From NCBI RefSeq assembly GCF_003352005.1, contig NZ_CP024848.1:319001-383000 (forward strand): 64,000 nt of DNA, in the 5' to 3' direction. Both the position numbers and the translations under genes were made by a program. The notes under the pieces were generated by a model. It was not told the DNA's origin and ran no database searches. It worked only from the letters and a program-made list of their open reading frames with translations. Positions within the stretch are counted from its first letter, which is position 1. The number at the start of each line of letters is the position of its first letter. Below, in pieces: positions 44,066 to 52,846 of this stretch. This stretch comes from Oceanobacillus zhaokaii (GTDB lineage: Bacteria > Bacillota > Bacilli > Bacillales > Amphibacillaceae).

Positions 44066-44838
44066 GCAGAGGGTTCCTCTACCTTCAATTTAATATTGAT
44101 AAAGTTATATGCCGGCCATGGACCTGTGTATTTAAAGTCCACTTTATCTTGCCAGCTGTCATGGAGTTTGTTTACCTTTTCATCGAATTCCGCTTCCTTG
44201 TCACGGTCAATCAGGTAGGCTGTATTCAGAAGCATTTTTTCACCAATTGGATCATTAATTTGATCTGCTTCGGCAAGAGGTGTTAATGCATCATGTATTT
44301 CTGTCTTGATGTCATTCTGCAGTGATTGGAAGAAGTTCTTTGCCATTTCACCTAGTTGAATCCGGTCAAAATATCCGGCAGCCTCCGACTTGGAATGTAC
44401 CACCTGTTTTTTCTTCATGACATCTTCGTTTTGATTGATGTTTTTCTCAAGCCAATCCTTCTTGCCAATAACTTTTAAACCAACCTCAATTTTCCCTTTG
44501 ATTTGTGGGAAAATCTTCACCAGTTGAGGATAAAGGCTTTCCGCCAGAGCAATCACATCTTCTTCACTATGGAACATATTTCCAAAACTGATTGGAACAA
44601 CTGTATCCATTTTTTCCATTACCTTAGAAAGCACTTGCTGATGCATCATTAGATTATCTTTACTAGGATGGTAAATTTTCATTGGAACTTTGGTGACAAC
44701 CATCGCGGCGTCTTTATAATGAATGGTATAAACCTGTCTTTCCTCTCCTTCAAAATGAATTGTTCCAAAGGATTCTACTTTATCTGTCTGTATACTGCAA
44801 AAAACATAAATTCCTTGTTCATCGATCATTTCATTCAC
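44062..44838 (-). CDS. gvpF: Gas vesicle protein GvpF (GvpL/GvpF family)
   Basis: 258 residues. Family marks are QGIYVFCSIQ at the start, VVPISFGNMF in the middle, and KYTGPWPAYNFINI at the end. In structures of this family the protein binds GvpA and sits at the growing tip. It overlaps gvpN and gvpG by 4 bases at each end. It is a distant paralogue of GvpL in the same operon. Confidence 0.93.
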   Translation of the reverse strand: MNEMIDEQGIYVFCSIQTDKVESFGTIHFEGEERQVYTIHYKDAAMVVTKVPMKIYHPSKDNLMMHQQVLSKVMEKMDTVVPISFGNMFHSEEDVIALAESLYPQLVKIFPQIKGKIEVGLKVIGKKDWLEKNINQNEDVMKKKQVVHSKSEAAGYFDRIQLGEMAKNFFQSLQNDIKTEIHDALTPLAEADQINDPIGEKMLLNTAYLIDRDKEAEFDEKVNKLHDSWQDKVDFKYTGPWPAYNFINIKLKVEEPSA

Positions 44839-45749
44839 CCCACCTTAATTTTTTTGCATTCTTGTATGAGCTGTCTTTGTGCCCGTTGTTTATGTTTGTC
44901 CTCCACACATGCCTGAAGGGGAAACCATGTAATGTCAAAGCATAGCTGATAAAATTCCTCGTTCGACCCATCAACGGGAATGTCGTACCGTTTTACTAAT
45001 TCAGCAATCATAATAGAGGCTCTTAGTGAAGGACCTTGAAAATCCTGTCCGGAATGACAAAGCTTCCTAATCTTCATCATAAATTCAACAATTGCTTCCG
45101 CTTTCTCCCGCTCAATCGAAGTTTTATTGATAACGGCTGTAATTTCCGATTCCTGCTCCAAAGATCCAAGCGTCAACGTCACCATCCGGTCAAGCAGTGC
45201 ATCCTGAGTTTCATAAACACCTGCATACTCCACAGGGTTACTTGTAAAAATAACGGAAAAATCCGGATGAACCTTTATAAATGACTTCTTCTGCTTGGTT
45301 CCATAAAGAGGTAAAATCTTCTCTTCCAGTATAGGTAAAAATATATTGTTTATCTCTGGCTGGGAACGTGTAAACTCATCATATACTAGGGTATAGCCCT
45401 TCTTAACAGCTTCAAGCAATCTTCCATCAGCCCAAGACTCGGTAACATTTTCCTCGATTTTATGGACACTTCTTACATAATTATCCTTCAATTTTCTGCG
45501 TTTATAGCCTGTAAAAGCACCAATAAAATCCTCTGTAGAAAGATCTTTATTCCCGTTAATTAACATAACAGGGCGTTTTCTTTGCTTTGCAATATGAAGG
45601 GCCAGCGTTGTTTTTCCAATTCCTGAAGGACCTGTGAAGTGGAGTGGATAGCCAGTATCCAAATATCTTAATGACCGCTTTATAATTCCTTTATAGTATG
45701 ATGATTGTTCATATAAACTTGTTTGATTTTTCTCTTCGTAATCGGTCAT
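44835..45749 (-). CDS. gvpN: Gas vesicle protein GvpN (AAA+ ATPase)
   Basis: 304 residues of the MoxR-like AAA+ group. Walker A is GPSGIGKTT (residues 40-48), Walker B LVYDEFTRS follows at about 130, then sensor VIFTSNP. An N-terminal acidic tail and LRYLDTGYPLHF lead into the ATPase. GvpN widens and matures gas vesicles and hydrolyses ATP. AGGAGG lies before ATG 45749. The operon order N-F-G-L-S-K-J-T agrees with the Bacillus megaterium cluster. Confidence 0.95.
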   Translation of the reverse strand: MTDYEEKNQTSLYEQSSYYKGIIKRSLRYLDTGYPLHFTGPSGIGKTTLALHIAKQRKRPVMLINGNKDLSTEDFIGAFTGYKRRKLKDNYVRSVHKIEENVTESWADGRLLEAVKKGYTLVYDEFTRSQPEINNIFLPILEEKILPLYGTKQKKSFIKVHPDFSVIFTSNPVEYAGVYETQDALLDRMVTLTLGSLEQESEITAVINKTSIEREKAEAIVEFMMKIRKLCHSGQDFQGPSLRASIMIAELVKRYDIPVDGSNEEFYQLCFDITWFPLQACVEDKHKQRAQRQLIQECKKIKVG

Positions 45750-45768
45750 GTCTGATCCTCCTGTCTAA

Positions 45769-46035
45769 CTAAGCCTGTTCCTCCAAATCGCTTCGGAACC
45801 GGAGACTTATTCTTGAAAAACCGGTAACCTCGGATTCCGGATCGAGAAAAATTTCATATAAACCAATCATTTGATCATTGGCATATTTTTTCATATACTC
45901 TTTTTCCTCTATGACTTCTACAAGTGCCCGCCAGCCACTCTCACCATTTTCCTCATGTTTTTTAACAGAAATAATTTTATGTGGAGGGGCGATATTTTCA
46001 TTGAAAAAATGTTTTACTTCCTCCATAACCTTCAT
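45769..46035 (-). CDS. gvpR: Gas vesicle protein GvpR (GvpO family)
   Basis: About 88 residues from ATG 46035, with AAGGAAG about 9 bases upstream; a GTG three codons earlier abuts that site. The sequence ENGESGWRALVEVIEEKEYMKKYANDQMIGLYEIFLD is typical of GvpO/GvpR proteins, which occupy this place between gvpA or gvpB and gvpN. Its role in vesicle formation is not settled. It lies 20 bases ahead of gvpN. Confidence 0.85.
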   Translation of the reverse strand: MKVMEEVKHFFNENIAPPHKIISVKKHEENGESGWRALVEVIEEKEYMKKYANDQMIGLYEIFLDPESEVTGFSRISLRFRSDLEEQA

Positions 46036-46070
46036 ATATCTCACTTCCTTGCTCTTTCGTAAGTATGGAT

Positions 46071-46102
46071 GGAATCAGGAATCTGTTCCAGACCCTGATT
46101 CC
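46071..46102 (-). other. Intercistronic hairpin just after gvpA
   Basis: GGAATCAGG (46071-46079) and CCTGATTCC (46094-46102) form a perfect 9-bp stem with a 14-base loop, 10 bases beyond the gvpA stop. No T run follows, so it is not a simple terminator. It could protect or partly attenuate the mRNA, so that the main shell protein is made in excess over the assembly proteins. Confidence 0.55.
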
Positions 46103-46111
46103 AGTTGTGGT

Positions 46112-46387
46112 TTAAGCTTCTTCTTCTTCATAATCCAAACTATCTGTACGTGCAGATAAACGGTCTGATAGGCCATCTTCCTCAAAATCATCCTGCAATA
46201 AACCGACAGCCTCTGCATATCGTAACCATGTATCGACACTGGCAATAACAACACGCGCCTCAATGGTAATCAATTCGATTCCTACCACAGAAACTCTTGC
46301 GAATGCATCTATTACAATTCCTTTATCCAGTATTCGGTCAATAACCTCCGCTAAGCTTGAACTATCGGTTGACTTTTGTATAGCCAT
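46112..46387 (-). CDS. gvpA: Gas vesicle structural protein GvpA (GvpB)
   Basis: 91 residues. The main shell protein that forms the ribs of the hollow protein gas compartment. The conserved core [54 protein letters not shown] is present in full. The C-terminal tail is acidic (LDYEEEEA). Only one copy is present, while B. megaterium has gvpA and gvpB. GGAAAGGAG precedes the ATG by 9 bases. Gas vesicles give buoyancy. Confidence 0.97.
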   Translation of the reverse strand: MAIQKSTDSSSLAEVIDRILDKGIVIDAFARVSVVGIELITIEARVVIASVDTWLRYAEAVGLLQDDFEEDGLSDRLSARTDSLDYEEEEA

Positions 46388-46447
46388 TTGAACATGCTCC
46401 TTTCCGGTTGTTGAACTAATTATTAAAAAAAGCTGTGTTAAGCTTGA

Positions 46448-47017
46448 TTATCTAACGTTAGAGTGATGTTTAATGCTTCTTGGACCTTTAATTTTCGTAG
46501 AGCTCTTAATGGAGGCAGCACTTTTAACATGACTTACACCTTTAATATGATTTGCACTCCGAACTCCTGTATCTGATGTTTTCCTTTTATTTAATTTGTT
46601 CTGAAATTCCTGTCCAGTTTCCTTGGCACCAGCAACTTTTTTCTTAACATGCAATAGTGCGTGCTGCATTTTGTCTTCTGCTTTTTCTGCATTGGCGTGA
46701 ACCTTTTTCGCATTTTCATCCTTCTTTTTCTTCAGCTTTTCTGCTGCTTCATTCGCTTTGGATTGGATGCCTTCAGTTAATTTATTGCGAAATTGCTCAG
46801 TCATTTCTTCTTTAAATTCTGATTTTACGGCTTGTTTCATCTCTGTTGGATTGTCAGCTCGTTTGATAATTTTTTTTACCTTTGGCACAGCATGGCTTAT
46901 CCCTTTTCTTACCTTAGGAAATAACAGCGGTGCCGTAGTAGCTAAAAAGGTAATCCCACCAGCAATAAACGATGCTTGTACGCTGGGTTTCTCAATTATT
47001 TTCTTAGGTGCTTCCAT
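46448..47017 (-). CDS. Gas vesicle accessory protein, GvpQ/GvpP-like
   Basis: 189 residues, first gene of the operon. One possible membrane-associated segment (ASFIAGGITFLATTAPLLFP) is followed by a very basic, helical, low-complexity region (KSEFKEEMTEQF, EAAEKLKKKKDENAKK) and a tail with repeats of SAxHIKGxSHVKS type. Position and composition fit GvpQ of Bacillus clusters (order P-Q-B-R-N); I am not sure between Q and P. AAGGAGGTTACCT lies before ATG 47017. Its role is unknown; similar to GvpT, it may link vesicles to membrane or polysaccharide. Confidence 0.65.
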   Translation of the reverse strand: MEAPKKIIEKPSVQASFIAGGITFLATTAPLLFPKVRKGISHAVPKVKKIIKRADNPTEMKQAVKSEFKEEMTEQFRNKLTEGIQSKANEAAEKLKKKKDENAKKVHANAEKAEDKMQHALLHVKKKVAGAKETGQEFQNKLNKRKTSDTGVRSANHIKGVSHVKSAASIKSSTKIKGPRSIKHHSNVR

Positions 47018-47068
47018 AGGTAACCTCCTTAAAGGACCACCAGGCTGAATTTAGCCCTTTTCAAATAG

Positions 47069-47094
47069 ATACCCTCCCACACTTTTTAGGAAAC
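47069..47094 (-). promoter_or_regulatory. Sigma-B-like promoter of the gas-vesicle operon
   Basis: On the minus strand GTTTCC (47094-47089), 14 bases, GGGTAT (47074-47069). This fits the Bacillus general-stress consensus GTTTAA-N13-15-GGGWAT in -10 and spacing, with two mismatches in -35. The start codon of the first gene is 52 bases downstream. No convincing sigma-A promoter is seen nearby. Confidence 0.5.
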
Positions 47095-47172
47095 TGGTTA
47101 TTTTTTCCTGTTAAAATGTTGCCTGTTTAAAACGGTGCCTGTCACTTCCCGGTTATTGTCGAACCAACGAAA

Positions 47173-47202
47173 AAAAGCTTCCAAATTAACTTGGAAGCTT
47201 TT
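47173..47202 (-). terminator. Terminator overlapping the 3' end of the MerR gene
   Basis: AAAAGCTTCCAA (47173-47184) pairs exactly with TTGGAAGCTTTT (47191-47202). The second arm, on the minus strand the first, lies inside the last five codons (EKLPS) of the tandem-MerR gene. T residues follow on the minus strand. Confidence 0.85.
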
Positions 47203-47890
47203 CTAATAAGCTATACAATTTATGAAGATAGTATCCTCCACGAAGCTGTTTTTTTATCAGATAATCCATATATGTAAGTGAATCCTTTGCTATCTTTTTA
47301 GCCTGTGCCAGATTATTTTGATCGATTTCATCTACTACTCGCCGGACAATTTCCAGTGAATAGACAGCAGACCGTATTGTTCGAATAATTAATAGTCTGC
47401 GTATATCAGCACGACTATATTTCCGATAGCCATTATCAATCTCACGCTCTGGCTCAATCAGTCCTTCTTTTTCCCAATGTCTGAGAGTTGATGCAGGAAC
47501 ATCAATTTCTTCAGCAACCTCACGAATTGAGTACCAGTCCTTTTTATGACGAGCGGAGAATCCTTCAAGCTCTTCTAATTCGAGTGCTTGGAGTGCTTGC
47601 TCTGCTTTAGTCTTTTCTTGGTGAAGCTTTGCCTGGGCCTCATTCACCAGCCAAAGTGCTTCCGTTAGTTTTTGCTCCTGAATTAGCGGCATAATTTTGC
47701 GTACAAGATCCATGCCAAATCCCTCGTTCATCGCGCGAATACATTCAAAATACGCAACATGCTCGTCTGTATAAAGCCGATATCCATTAGCGGAACGATT
47801 AACAGGAGGGACAATACCCCATGCTTCGTAATGCCTCAGTGCACTTGTACTAATTCCCAGCTTCCGAGCAATTTCGATTGGTTTAACCAT
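47186..47890 (-). CDS. MerR family regulator with two DNA-binding domains
   Basis: 234 residues. A first MerR winged helix occupies residues 1-70 (ARKLGISTSALRHYEAWGIV, NGYRLYTDEHV), a helical linker 75-112, and a second MerR winged helix residues 117-187 (IREVAEEIDVPASTLRHWEKEGLI, NGYRKYSRADI). Single-chain tandem MerR proteins are uncommon, as the usual protein has one domain and dimerises. A single chain might bind a whole promoter by itself. It is divergent from the UvrA-like gene and likely controls it and itself: TTGACA (complement of about 47943-47948) and an imperfect CCT...AGG dyad lie upstream. Confidence 0.92.
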   Translation of the reverse strand: MVKPIEIARKLGISTSALRHYEAWGIVPPVNRSANGYRLYTDEHVAYFECIRAMNEGFGMDLVRKIMPLIQEQKLTEALWLVNEAQAKLHQEKTKAEQALQALELEELEGFSARHKKDWYSIREVAEEIDVPASTLRHWEKEGLIEPEREIDNGYRKYSRADIRRLLIIRTIRSAVYSLEIVRRVVDEIDQNNLAQAKKIAKDSLTYMDYLIKKQLRGGYYLHKLYSLLEKLPS

Positions 47891-48051
47891 TATGTAATCC
47901 TCCCTAGTTTCATCCTAAACATTAAAGTAAAGGACGGAAAGTTGTCAATTAATCCCATAAAATGAGTGAAAAAATATAAAAACATTCCCATTTGCATCTA
48001 TGTCGTAGAATGAATATGTACGTTATTATTTTGAAATGAAAGAGGATAATA

Positions 48052-48111
48052 ATGAATTTGAGGATGGAATTTATACTATTAGGAAATATAGGCACGCAAA
48101 TAAAATATTAA
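48052..48111 (+). CDS. Candidate leader peptide before the UvrA-like gene
   Basis: A 19-codon frame starting ATG 48052, with AAAGAGG (48039-48045) 6 bases upstream. It reads MNLRMEFILLGNIGTQIKY and stops 152 bases before the UvrA-like start. Behind it is a perfect 8-bp dyad at 48120-48162. Drug-resistance ABC proteins are often controlled through such leaders by ribosome stalling. Here this is inference only. Confidence 0.35.
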   Translation: MNLRMEFILLGNIGTQIKY

Positions 48112-48119
48112 ATTAATCG

Positions 48120-48162
48120 ATTATTCCTTGCGAAAAAGTTTAAAGTACCATGACGGAATAAT
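48120..48162 (+). promoter_or_regulatory. Inverted repeat in the UvrA-like gene leader
   Basis: ATTATTCC (48120-48127) and GGAATAAT (48155-48162) can pair across 27 bases, between the leader frame and the main gene. It is followed by more AT-rich partial dyads up to 48250. The whole 373-base gap 47891-48263 contains this, the leader frame and the divergent promoters (a weak TTGCAT-N17-TATGTA at 47992-48020 faces the UvrA-like gene). Confidence 0.4.
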
Positions 48163-48263
48163 GTTAATTAATGTTACTATAACAAGTTATACTTACGTTA
48201 AGTTTATCACTTGCATTAATGTTATATACTATTACTGTGAGTCTTATTAAGGGAGGAACTAAT

Positions 48264-50744
48264 TTGAAAGATATGATTGTCATTAAAGGTGCGAAGGAAA
48301 ATAATTTAAAAAATATTTCACTAACAATTCCAAAAAATAAACTCGTCGTTATTACCGGACCATCAGGATCGGGAAAATCGACACTGGCACTAGATACTTT
48401 GCAACGAGAAAGTCAGCGACAATTTATGGAATCGATGGGCATGCCAACCGACGGATTTAGTAAACCAAAAGTCGATTCCATGATTGGACTATCCCCTTCA
48501 ATAAGTGTTGGACAGCATGTAACCAATCGAAACCCTAGATCAACAGTTGGAACCGTAACAGATATGTATACTTATTTACGTTTGATTTATGAAAAACTCG
48601 GTGAGCGAACATGTCCAAACTGCCAAACAACTATTTTACCCACGCTAGATAAAGAGGCAACTGAAGAAAAGACAGCTAACTTCAAAGAATATATTCAATG
48701 TCATAATTGTGATCACCGTTTAGAAAAACTTACACGTTCCCATTTTTCATATAATACGTTAGAAGGAGCATGTCCAACATGCAGTGGACTTGGTTACGTA
48801 ACAGATATTCATTTAGCATCCGTATTTAAAGAAAACCTTAGTTTAAAGGAAGGCGCTGTCGCAATTGGCATGTGGAATGGATCATATGGCGAATATCAAA
48901 GACAGATTATAAAAGCGGCCTCTGAACATTATGGTATTACCTATGATGAGAATCTCCCATTAAAAGACTTCAGCGGTGAACAGCGAGATTTATTATATTA
49001 TGGTGTGGAAAGCGACATTTTTTCAGCTCACTTTCCTGATGTCAAGCCACCAAAATCTGTAGGGAAAGGAAAGTTTGAAGGTATTCTTACAGGGATGCGG
49101 AGAAGATACGAGGAAAAGGGCGGGAGTGCCAGTTCAGGTGAAGCTGCCTATTTCTATTCACAGCCCTGCTCTGATTGTCATGGAAAGCGGCTTAATAAAG
49201 AAAGCAGAGAAGTACTTGTTGCAGGAACATCAATTACAGATGTTTCGGATTACTCACTTGAAGCGATGCATGCTTGGTTAATAGATTTACAACAATCACT
49301 CGGGTCAGAGGATGTTGTAATCGTTGAATCATTTTTACATGATCTTATTTCTAAAGTAAAGCGAATCATTCATGTTGGTTTAGGCTATTTATCTATGGAC
49401 AGGCAGACGATTACCCTTTCTGGTGGGGAAGCACAGCGCCTAAGGCTCGCATCGATTCTTGGTTCTGGTTTAACTGGTGTTCTCTATATTCTTGATGAAC
49501 CAACAGCAGGACTGCATCCAAAGGATACAAAAGGATTAGTGACGATTATGAAACAGCTGCGAGATCTTGGTAATACGGTCCTTGTAATTGAACATGATGT
49601 TGATGTCATGAAAGAAGCGGACCATATTATTGACATAGGCCCAGGTGCTGGAATTAACGGTGGAACGGTTGTAGGTGCTGGTACATTGCTTGAACTAATC
49701 AAACAACCAGAGTCGGTTACTGGGGCATTTTTAAGAGATAAGCCAGTCCTGCATGAAAATCATCGACAAGGTTCAGGCGAGCAATTGACAATCCATAATG
49801 CAACGAAACATAATTTGCAAGATGTCACGGTATCGATTCCACTAGGATGCCTTGTATCGGTAACAGGTGTGTCCGGCTCAGGAAAATCAACGTTAATCTT
49901 TGATGTGCTAGCGGCTGGTGAGAATGGAGTATATCAGGGTTGTGAAAAAATTACTGGGTTTAAATCGATTGATAAAGTGATTACTGTGAATCAATCTGCA
50001 TTAAGCAGAATGCAACGATCAAACGTAGCAACCTATACAGATGCATTTACAAATATAAGAAACCTATTTGCAAGTTTACCTGAAGCAAAAGAGAATAAGC
50101 TTAAACCGAAAGATTTCTCCTTTAATACGACTGGTGGAAGATGTGAAAATTGTCAAGGTCTCGGATTCGTAGCAGTGAATATGTATTTTTCAGCTGATAT
50201 TGAAATACCTTGTCCGGTTTGTCATGGATCACGATTTAAGGAAAATATCTTACAAGTAACATATAAAGGAAATTCTATTTCAGATATTCTCGATATGTCA
50301 ATTGAAGAAAGCTTGCCGATTTTTGATGATCATAAGAAGCTATATCCAATTGTACAATTATTAAATGAAATTGGACTTGGTTACTTGAAATGGGGACAAT
50401 CACTAACGACATTATCTGGTGGAGAAGGGCAACGACTGAAGCTAGCGAAAGAATTGAATAAACCAGCGAATAAATCGACGCTTTATTTATTGGATGAGCC
50501 TTCGACGGGATTGCATCCAAGAGATGTGAAGCAATTGCTTTTATTGTTAAATCGATTGGTTGATGCTGGGAACACTGTGATCGTTGTAGAGCATAACAGT
50601 GATGTGATTCGTGCGTCGGATTGGGTGATTGATTTAGGTCCGGAAGGTGGAAGTGCCGGCGGAAGAATCATTGCTGAGGGAACACCTGAGGAAATAACAA
50701 ATGAAAAAGCCTCTCATACTGGTGCTTTTCTAGATATCCAGTAA
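48264..50744 (+). CDS. UvrA-like ABC ATPase (class II UvrA, probable drug-resistance type)
   Basis: About 826 residues from TTG 48264, with GGGAGG 7 bases upstream. Two ABC modules: Walker A GPSGSGKST (about residue 33) and GVSGSGKST; signatures LSGGEAQRLRLA and LSGGEGQRLKLA; Walker B ILDEPTAGLHP and LLDEPSTGLHP. Zinc-type cysteines lie in CPNC...CHNC, CPTCSGLG, CSDCHGKR, CENCQGLG and CPVCHGS. It is about 120 residues shorter than housekeeping UvrA (about 950), which fits loss of the UvrB-binding domain. Known relatives such as DrrC protect DNA from intercalating drugs. The divergent MerR protein and following multidrug exporter support a resistance role. Confidence 0.9.
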   Translation: MKDMIVIKGAKENNLKNISLTIPKNKLVVITGPSGSGKSTLALDTLQRESQRQFMESMGMPTDGFSKPKVDSMIGLSPSISVGQHVTNRNPRSTVGTVTDMYTYLRLIYEKLGERTCPNCQTTILPTLDKEATEEKTANFKEYIQCHNCDHRLEKLTRSHFSYNTLEGACPTCSGLGYVTDIHLASVFKENLSLKEGAVAIGMWNGSYGEYQRQIIKAASEHYGITYDENLPLKDFSGEQRDLLYYGVESDIFSAHFPDVKPPKSVGKGKFEGILTGMRRRYEEKGGSASSGEAAYFYSQPCSDCHGKRLNKESREVLVAGTSITDVSDYSLEAMHAWLIDLQQSLGSEDVVIVESFLHDLISKVKRIIHVGLGYLSMDRQTITLSGGEAQRLRLASILGSGLTGVLYILDEPTAGLHPKDTKGLVTIMKQLRDLGNTVLVIEHDVDVMKEADHIIDIGPGAGINGGTVVGAGTLLELIKQPESVTGAFLRDKPVLHENHRQGSGEQLTIHNATKHNLQDVTVSIPLGCLVSVTGVSGSGKSTLIFDVLAAGENGVYQGCEKITGFKSIDKVITVNQSALSRMQRSNVATYTDAFTNIRNLFASLPEAKENKLKPKDFSFNTTGGRCENCQGLGFVAVNMYFSADIEIPCPVCHGSRFKENILQVTYKGNSISDILDMSIEESLPIFDDHKKLYPIVQLLNEIGLGYLKWGQSLTTLSGGEGQRLKLAKELNKPANKSTLYLLDEPSTGLHPRDVKQLLLLLNRLVDAGNTVIVVEHNSDVIRASDWVIDLGPEGGSAGGRIIAEGTPEEITNEKASHTGAFLDIQ

Positions 50745-50911
50745 AATAGAAGAAGACTTAGTTTTGATGACATTTTATCTTAAAGCTGCGGAGGCGGCGT
50801 CCGCAGCAACAATCATCATTGCAATTATGTATGAATTAATATAGCCATCAATAACGATGCATCAATTAAAAACGGAAAATGACAGCAATATTCGGGGAGT
50901 GACAGGCACTA

Positions 50912-52657
50912 ATGGAAAAACAGGTACCAAAAGAAAAAAAGGGTTTAAAACCGTTTATATCTTTAATTTTATCAACAAAGGTTCCAAAGCTGGCACTAAT
51001 ATTTGGCTTGATTGGAAGTATTATTACAATGATCGTCGGCCTTTCCATCCCACTTCTGACCAGGGAATTAGTTGACGGCTTCTCAGTGGAAGCATTAAGC
51101 GTCACACTAATTATCGTTATCTTCGTCGTGTTTATTTTACAGGCGGTAGTAGACGGTCTATCCACTTATTTACTAGCTGTTGTAGGACAAAGGATTGTTG
51201 CCAGACTGCGAGAAAGAATGTGGTTCAAGCTTATCCGTTTACCAGTAAGTTATTTTGATAAACATGCGAGTGGAGAATCTGTGAGCCGGGTTGTTAACGA
51301 TACTGGAATCGTCAAAGACCTAATAACTCAACATTTTCCTCAGTTTATTACGGGGATCATTACAATTATAGGTGCAATTATTATCTTAATAATTATGGAT
51401 TGGAAGATGACATTATTAATGTTAATCGCAGTCCCTGTTACATTTGCAATTATGATGCCACTCGGAAGCAGAATGTCGAAAGTATCGAAAGGGATGCAAG
51501 ATGAAACTGCGACGTTTACCGGTACAATCCAACAAACGTTAAGTGAAGCACGTCTAATGAAATCTTCGACAGCCGAGAAAGTCGAGGAGAAAAAAGGGGT
51601 AGCTGGAATCGGCAATTTATATCGTTACGGATTAAAAGAAGCGAAGATCTTCGCACTGATTGGTCCATCTATCTACACGATTATGATGCTTGTTATTGTG
51701 GCTATTATTGGCTATGGCGGGATTCGCGTTGCAGAAGGTACAATGTCAACTGGTTCACTTGTTGCGTTTCTGCTTTACCTTTTCCAAATCATTTATCCAA
51801 TTACATCCTTTGCAATGTTCTTCACAGAGTTGCAAAAGGCTAAAGGAGCAACAGAACGTATTATAGAAATATTAGAAATACCGGAAGAACCTGGACAAGA
51901 AGGAATTGATAAAGATATTGCTAATGAAACAGTTCATGTTAACAATGTTTCCTTTGCGTATAATGAAGAAGAGTCAGTTCTTAAGAATATTACGTTCGAT
52001 GCGAGGCCCGGTGAAATGATTGCATTCGCAGGACCGAGTGGCGGTGGGAAAACTACTTTATTCAGTTTACTCGAAAGATACCACGCGCCAACAGCGGGAG
52101 AAATCCGAATTGGTGATACACCAATCAATGCGTTATCGATGGTATCATGGCGAAGTCAAATTGGCTATGTTTCTCAGGAAAGTGCGATGATGGCTGGGAC
52201 AATTCGTGATAATTTGACTTATGGACTAAGTAATGCAGAAAGTGTAACAGATGAACAGTTATGGAAGGTTACGGAAATGGCTTATGCTGATACATTTATT
52301 AAGACTTTCGCCAAAGGACTGGATACTGAAGTCGGCGAACGTGGTGTGAAGTTATCTGGTGGTCAACGCCAGCGAATTAATATTGCGCGTGCATTCCTGC
52401 GTGATCCAAAAATCCTAATGCTTGATGAAGCAACAGCAAGCTTAGATAGTCAGTCGGAACATGCCGTTCAGGGAGCTTTAACACGATTAATGGAAGGGCG
52501 AACAACATTCGTTATTGCCCACAGGTTATCGACGATCGTTGACGCAGATAAAATTATTTTTATCGAAAATGGCGAAGTAACAGGATCTGGAACCCACCAG
52601 GAATTAATCGAAACTCATGAGTTATATCGTAAGTTCGCGGAACAACAGTTAACGTAA
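50912..52657 (+). CDS. Multidrug ABC exporter, half-transporter (BmrA/LmrA-like)
   Basis: 581 residues: six helices (from LALIFGLIGSIITMIVGLSI on) then an ATPase domain. Walker A is GPSGGGKTT, signature LSGGQRQRINIARAF, Walker B ILMLDEATASLD, and the H-loop is in VIAHRLST. It works as a homodimer that expels hydrophobic drugs. The RBS is odd: GGGGAG (50894-50899) lies 12 bases from ATG 50912 and inside a short repeat shared with 47134-47150. It follows the UvrA-like gene by 167 bases, with repeat family 1 fragment (50784-50822) in between. Confidence 0.93.
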   Translation: MEKQVPKEKKGLKPFISLILSTKVPKLALIFGLIGSIITMIVGLSIPLLTRELVDGFSVEALSVTLIIVIFVVFILQAVVDGLSTYLLAVVGQRIVARLRERMWFKLIRLPVSYFDKHASGESVSRVVNDTGIVKDLITQHFPQFITGIITIIGAIIILIIMDWKMTLLMLIAVPVTFAIMMPLGSRMSKVSKGMQDETATFTGTIQQTLSEARLMKSSTAEKVEEKKGVAGIGNLYRYGLKEAKIFALIGPSIYTIMMLVIVAIIGYGGIRVAEGTMSTGSLVAFLLYLFQIIYPITSFAMFFTELQKAKGATERIIEILEIPEEPGQEGIDKDIANETVHVNNVSFAYNEEESVLKNITFDARPGEMIAFAGPSGGGKTTLFSLLERYHAPTAGEIRIGDTPINALSMVSWRSQIGYVSQESAMMAGTIRDNLTYGLSNAESVTDEQLWKVTEMAYADTFIKTFAKGLDTEVGERGVKLSGGQRQRINIARAFLRDPKILMLDEATASLDSQSEHAVQGALTRLMEGRTTFVIAHRLSTIVDADKIIFIENGEVTGSGTHQELIETHELYRKFAEQQLT

Positions 52658-52689
52658 TGTATTATCTAATATGGAATTTAGAAAATCTA

Positions 52690-52732
52690 CCTCTCAAGGA
52701 TAATAAGACTCTTCCTGGGAGGTTCTTTTTTT
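52690..52732 (+). terminator. Terminator of the ABC exporter gene
   Basis: ACCTCTCAAGGA and TTCCTGGGAGGT pair with a bulge, followed by TCTTTTTTT. Confidence 0.7.
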
Positions 52733-52846
52733 ACAAATACGTATGTTAGAATTAGAAGTATTCGCAAAAATACGTTATCTTAACAGATAGGAACGGCTTA
52801 TGGTTTTATTCATATGCAAGAGGTTTTGATAAAGGAGGTATACTGC

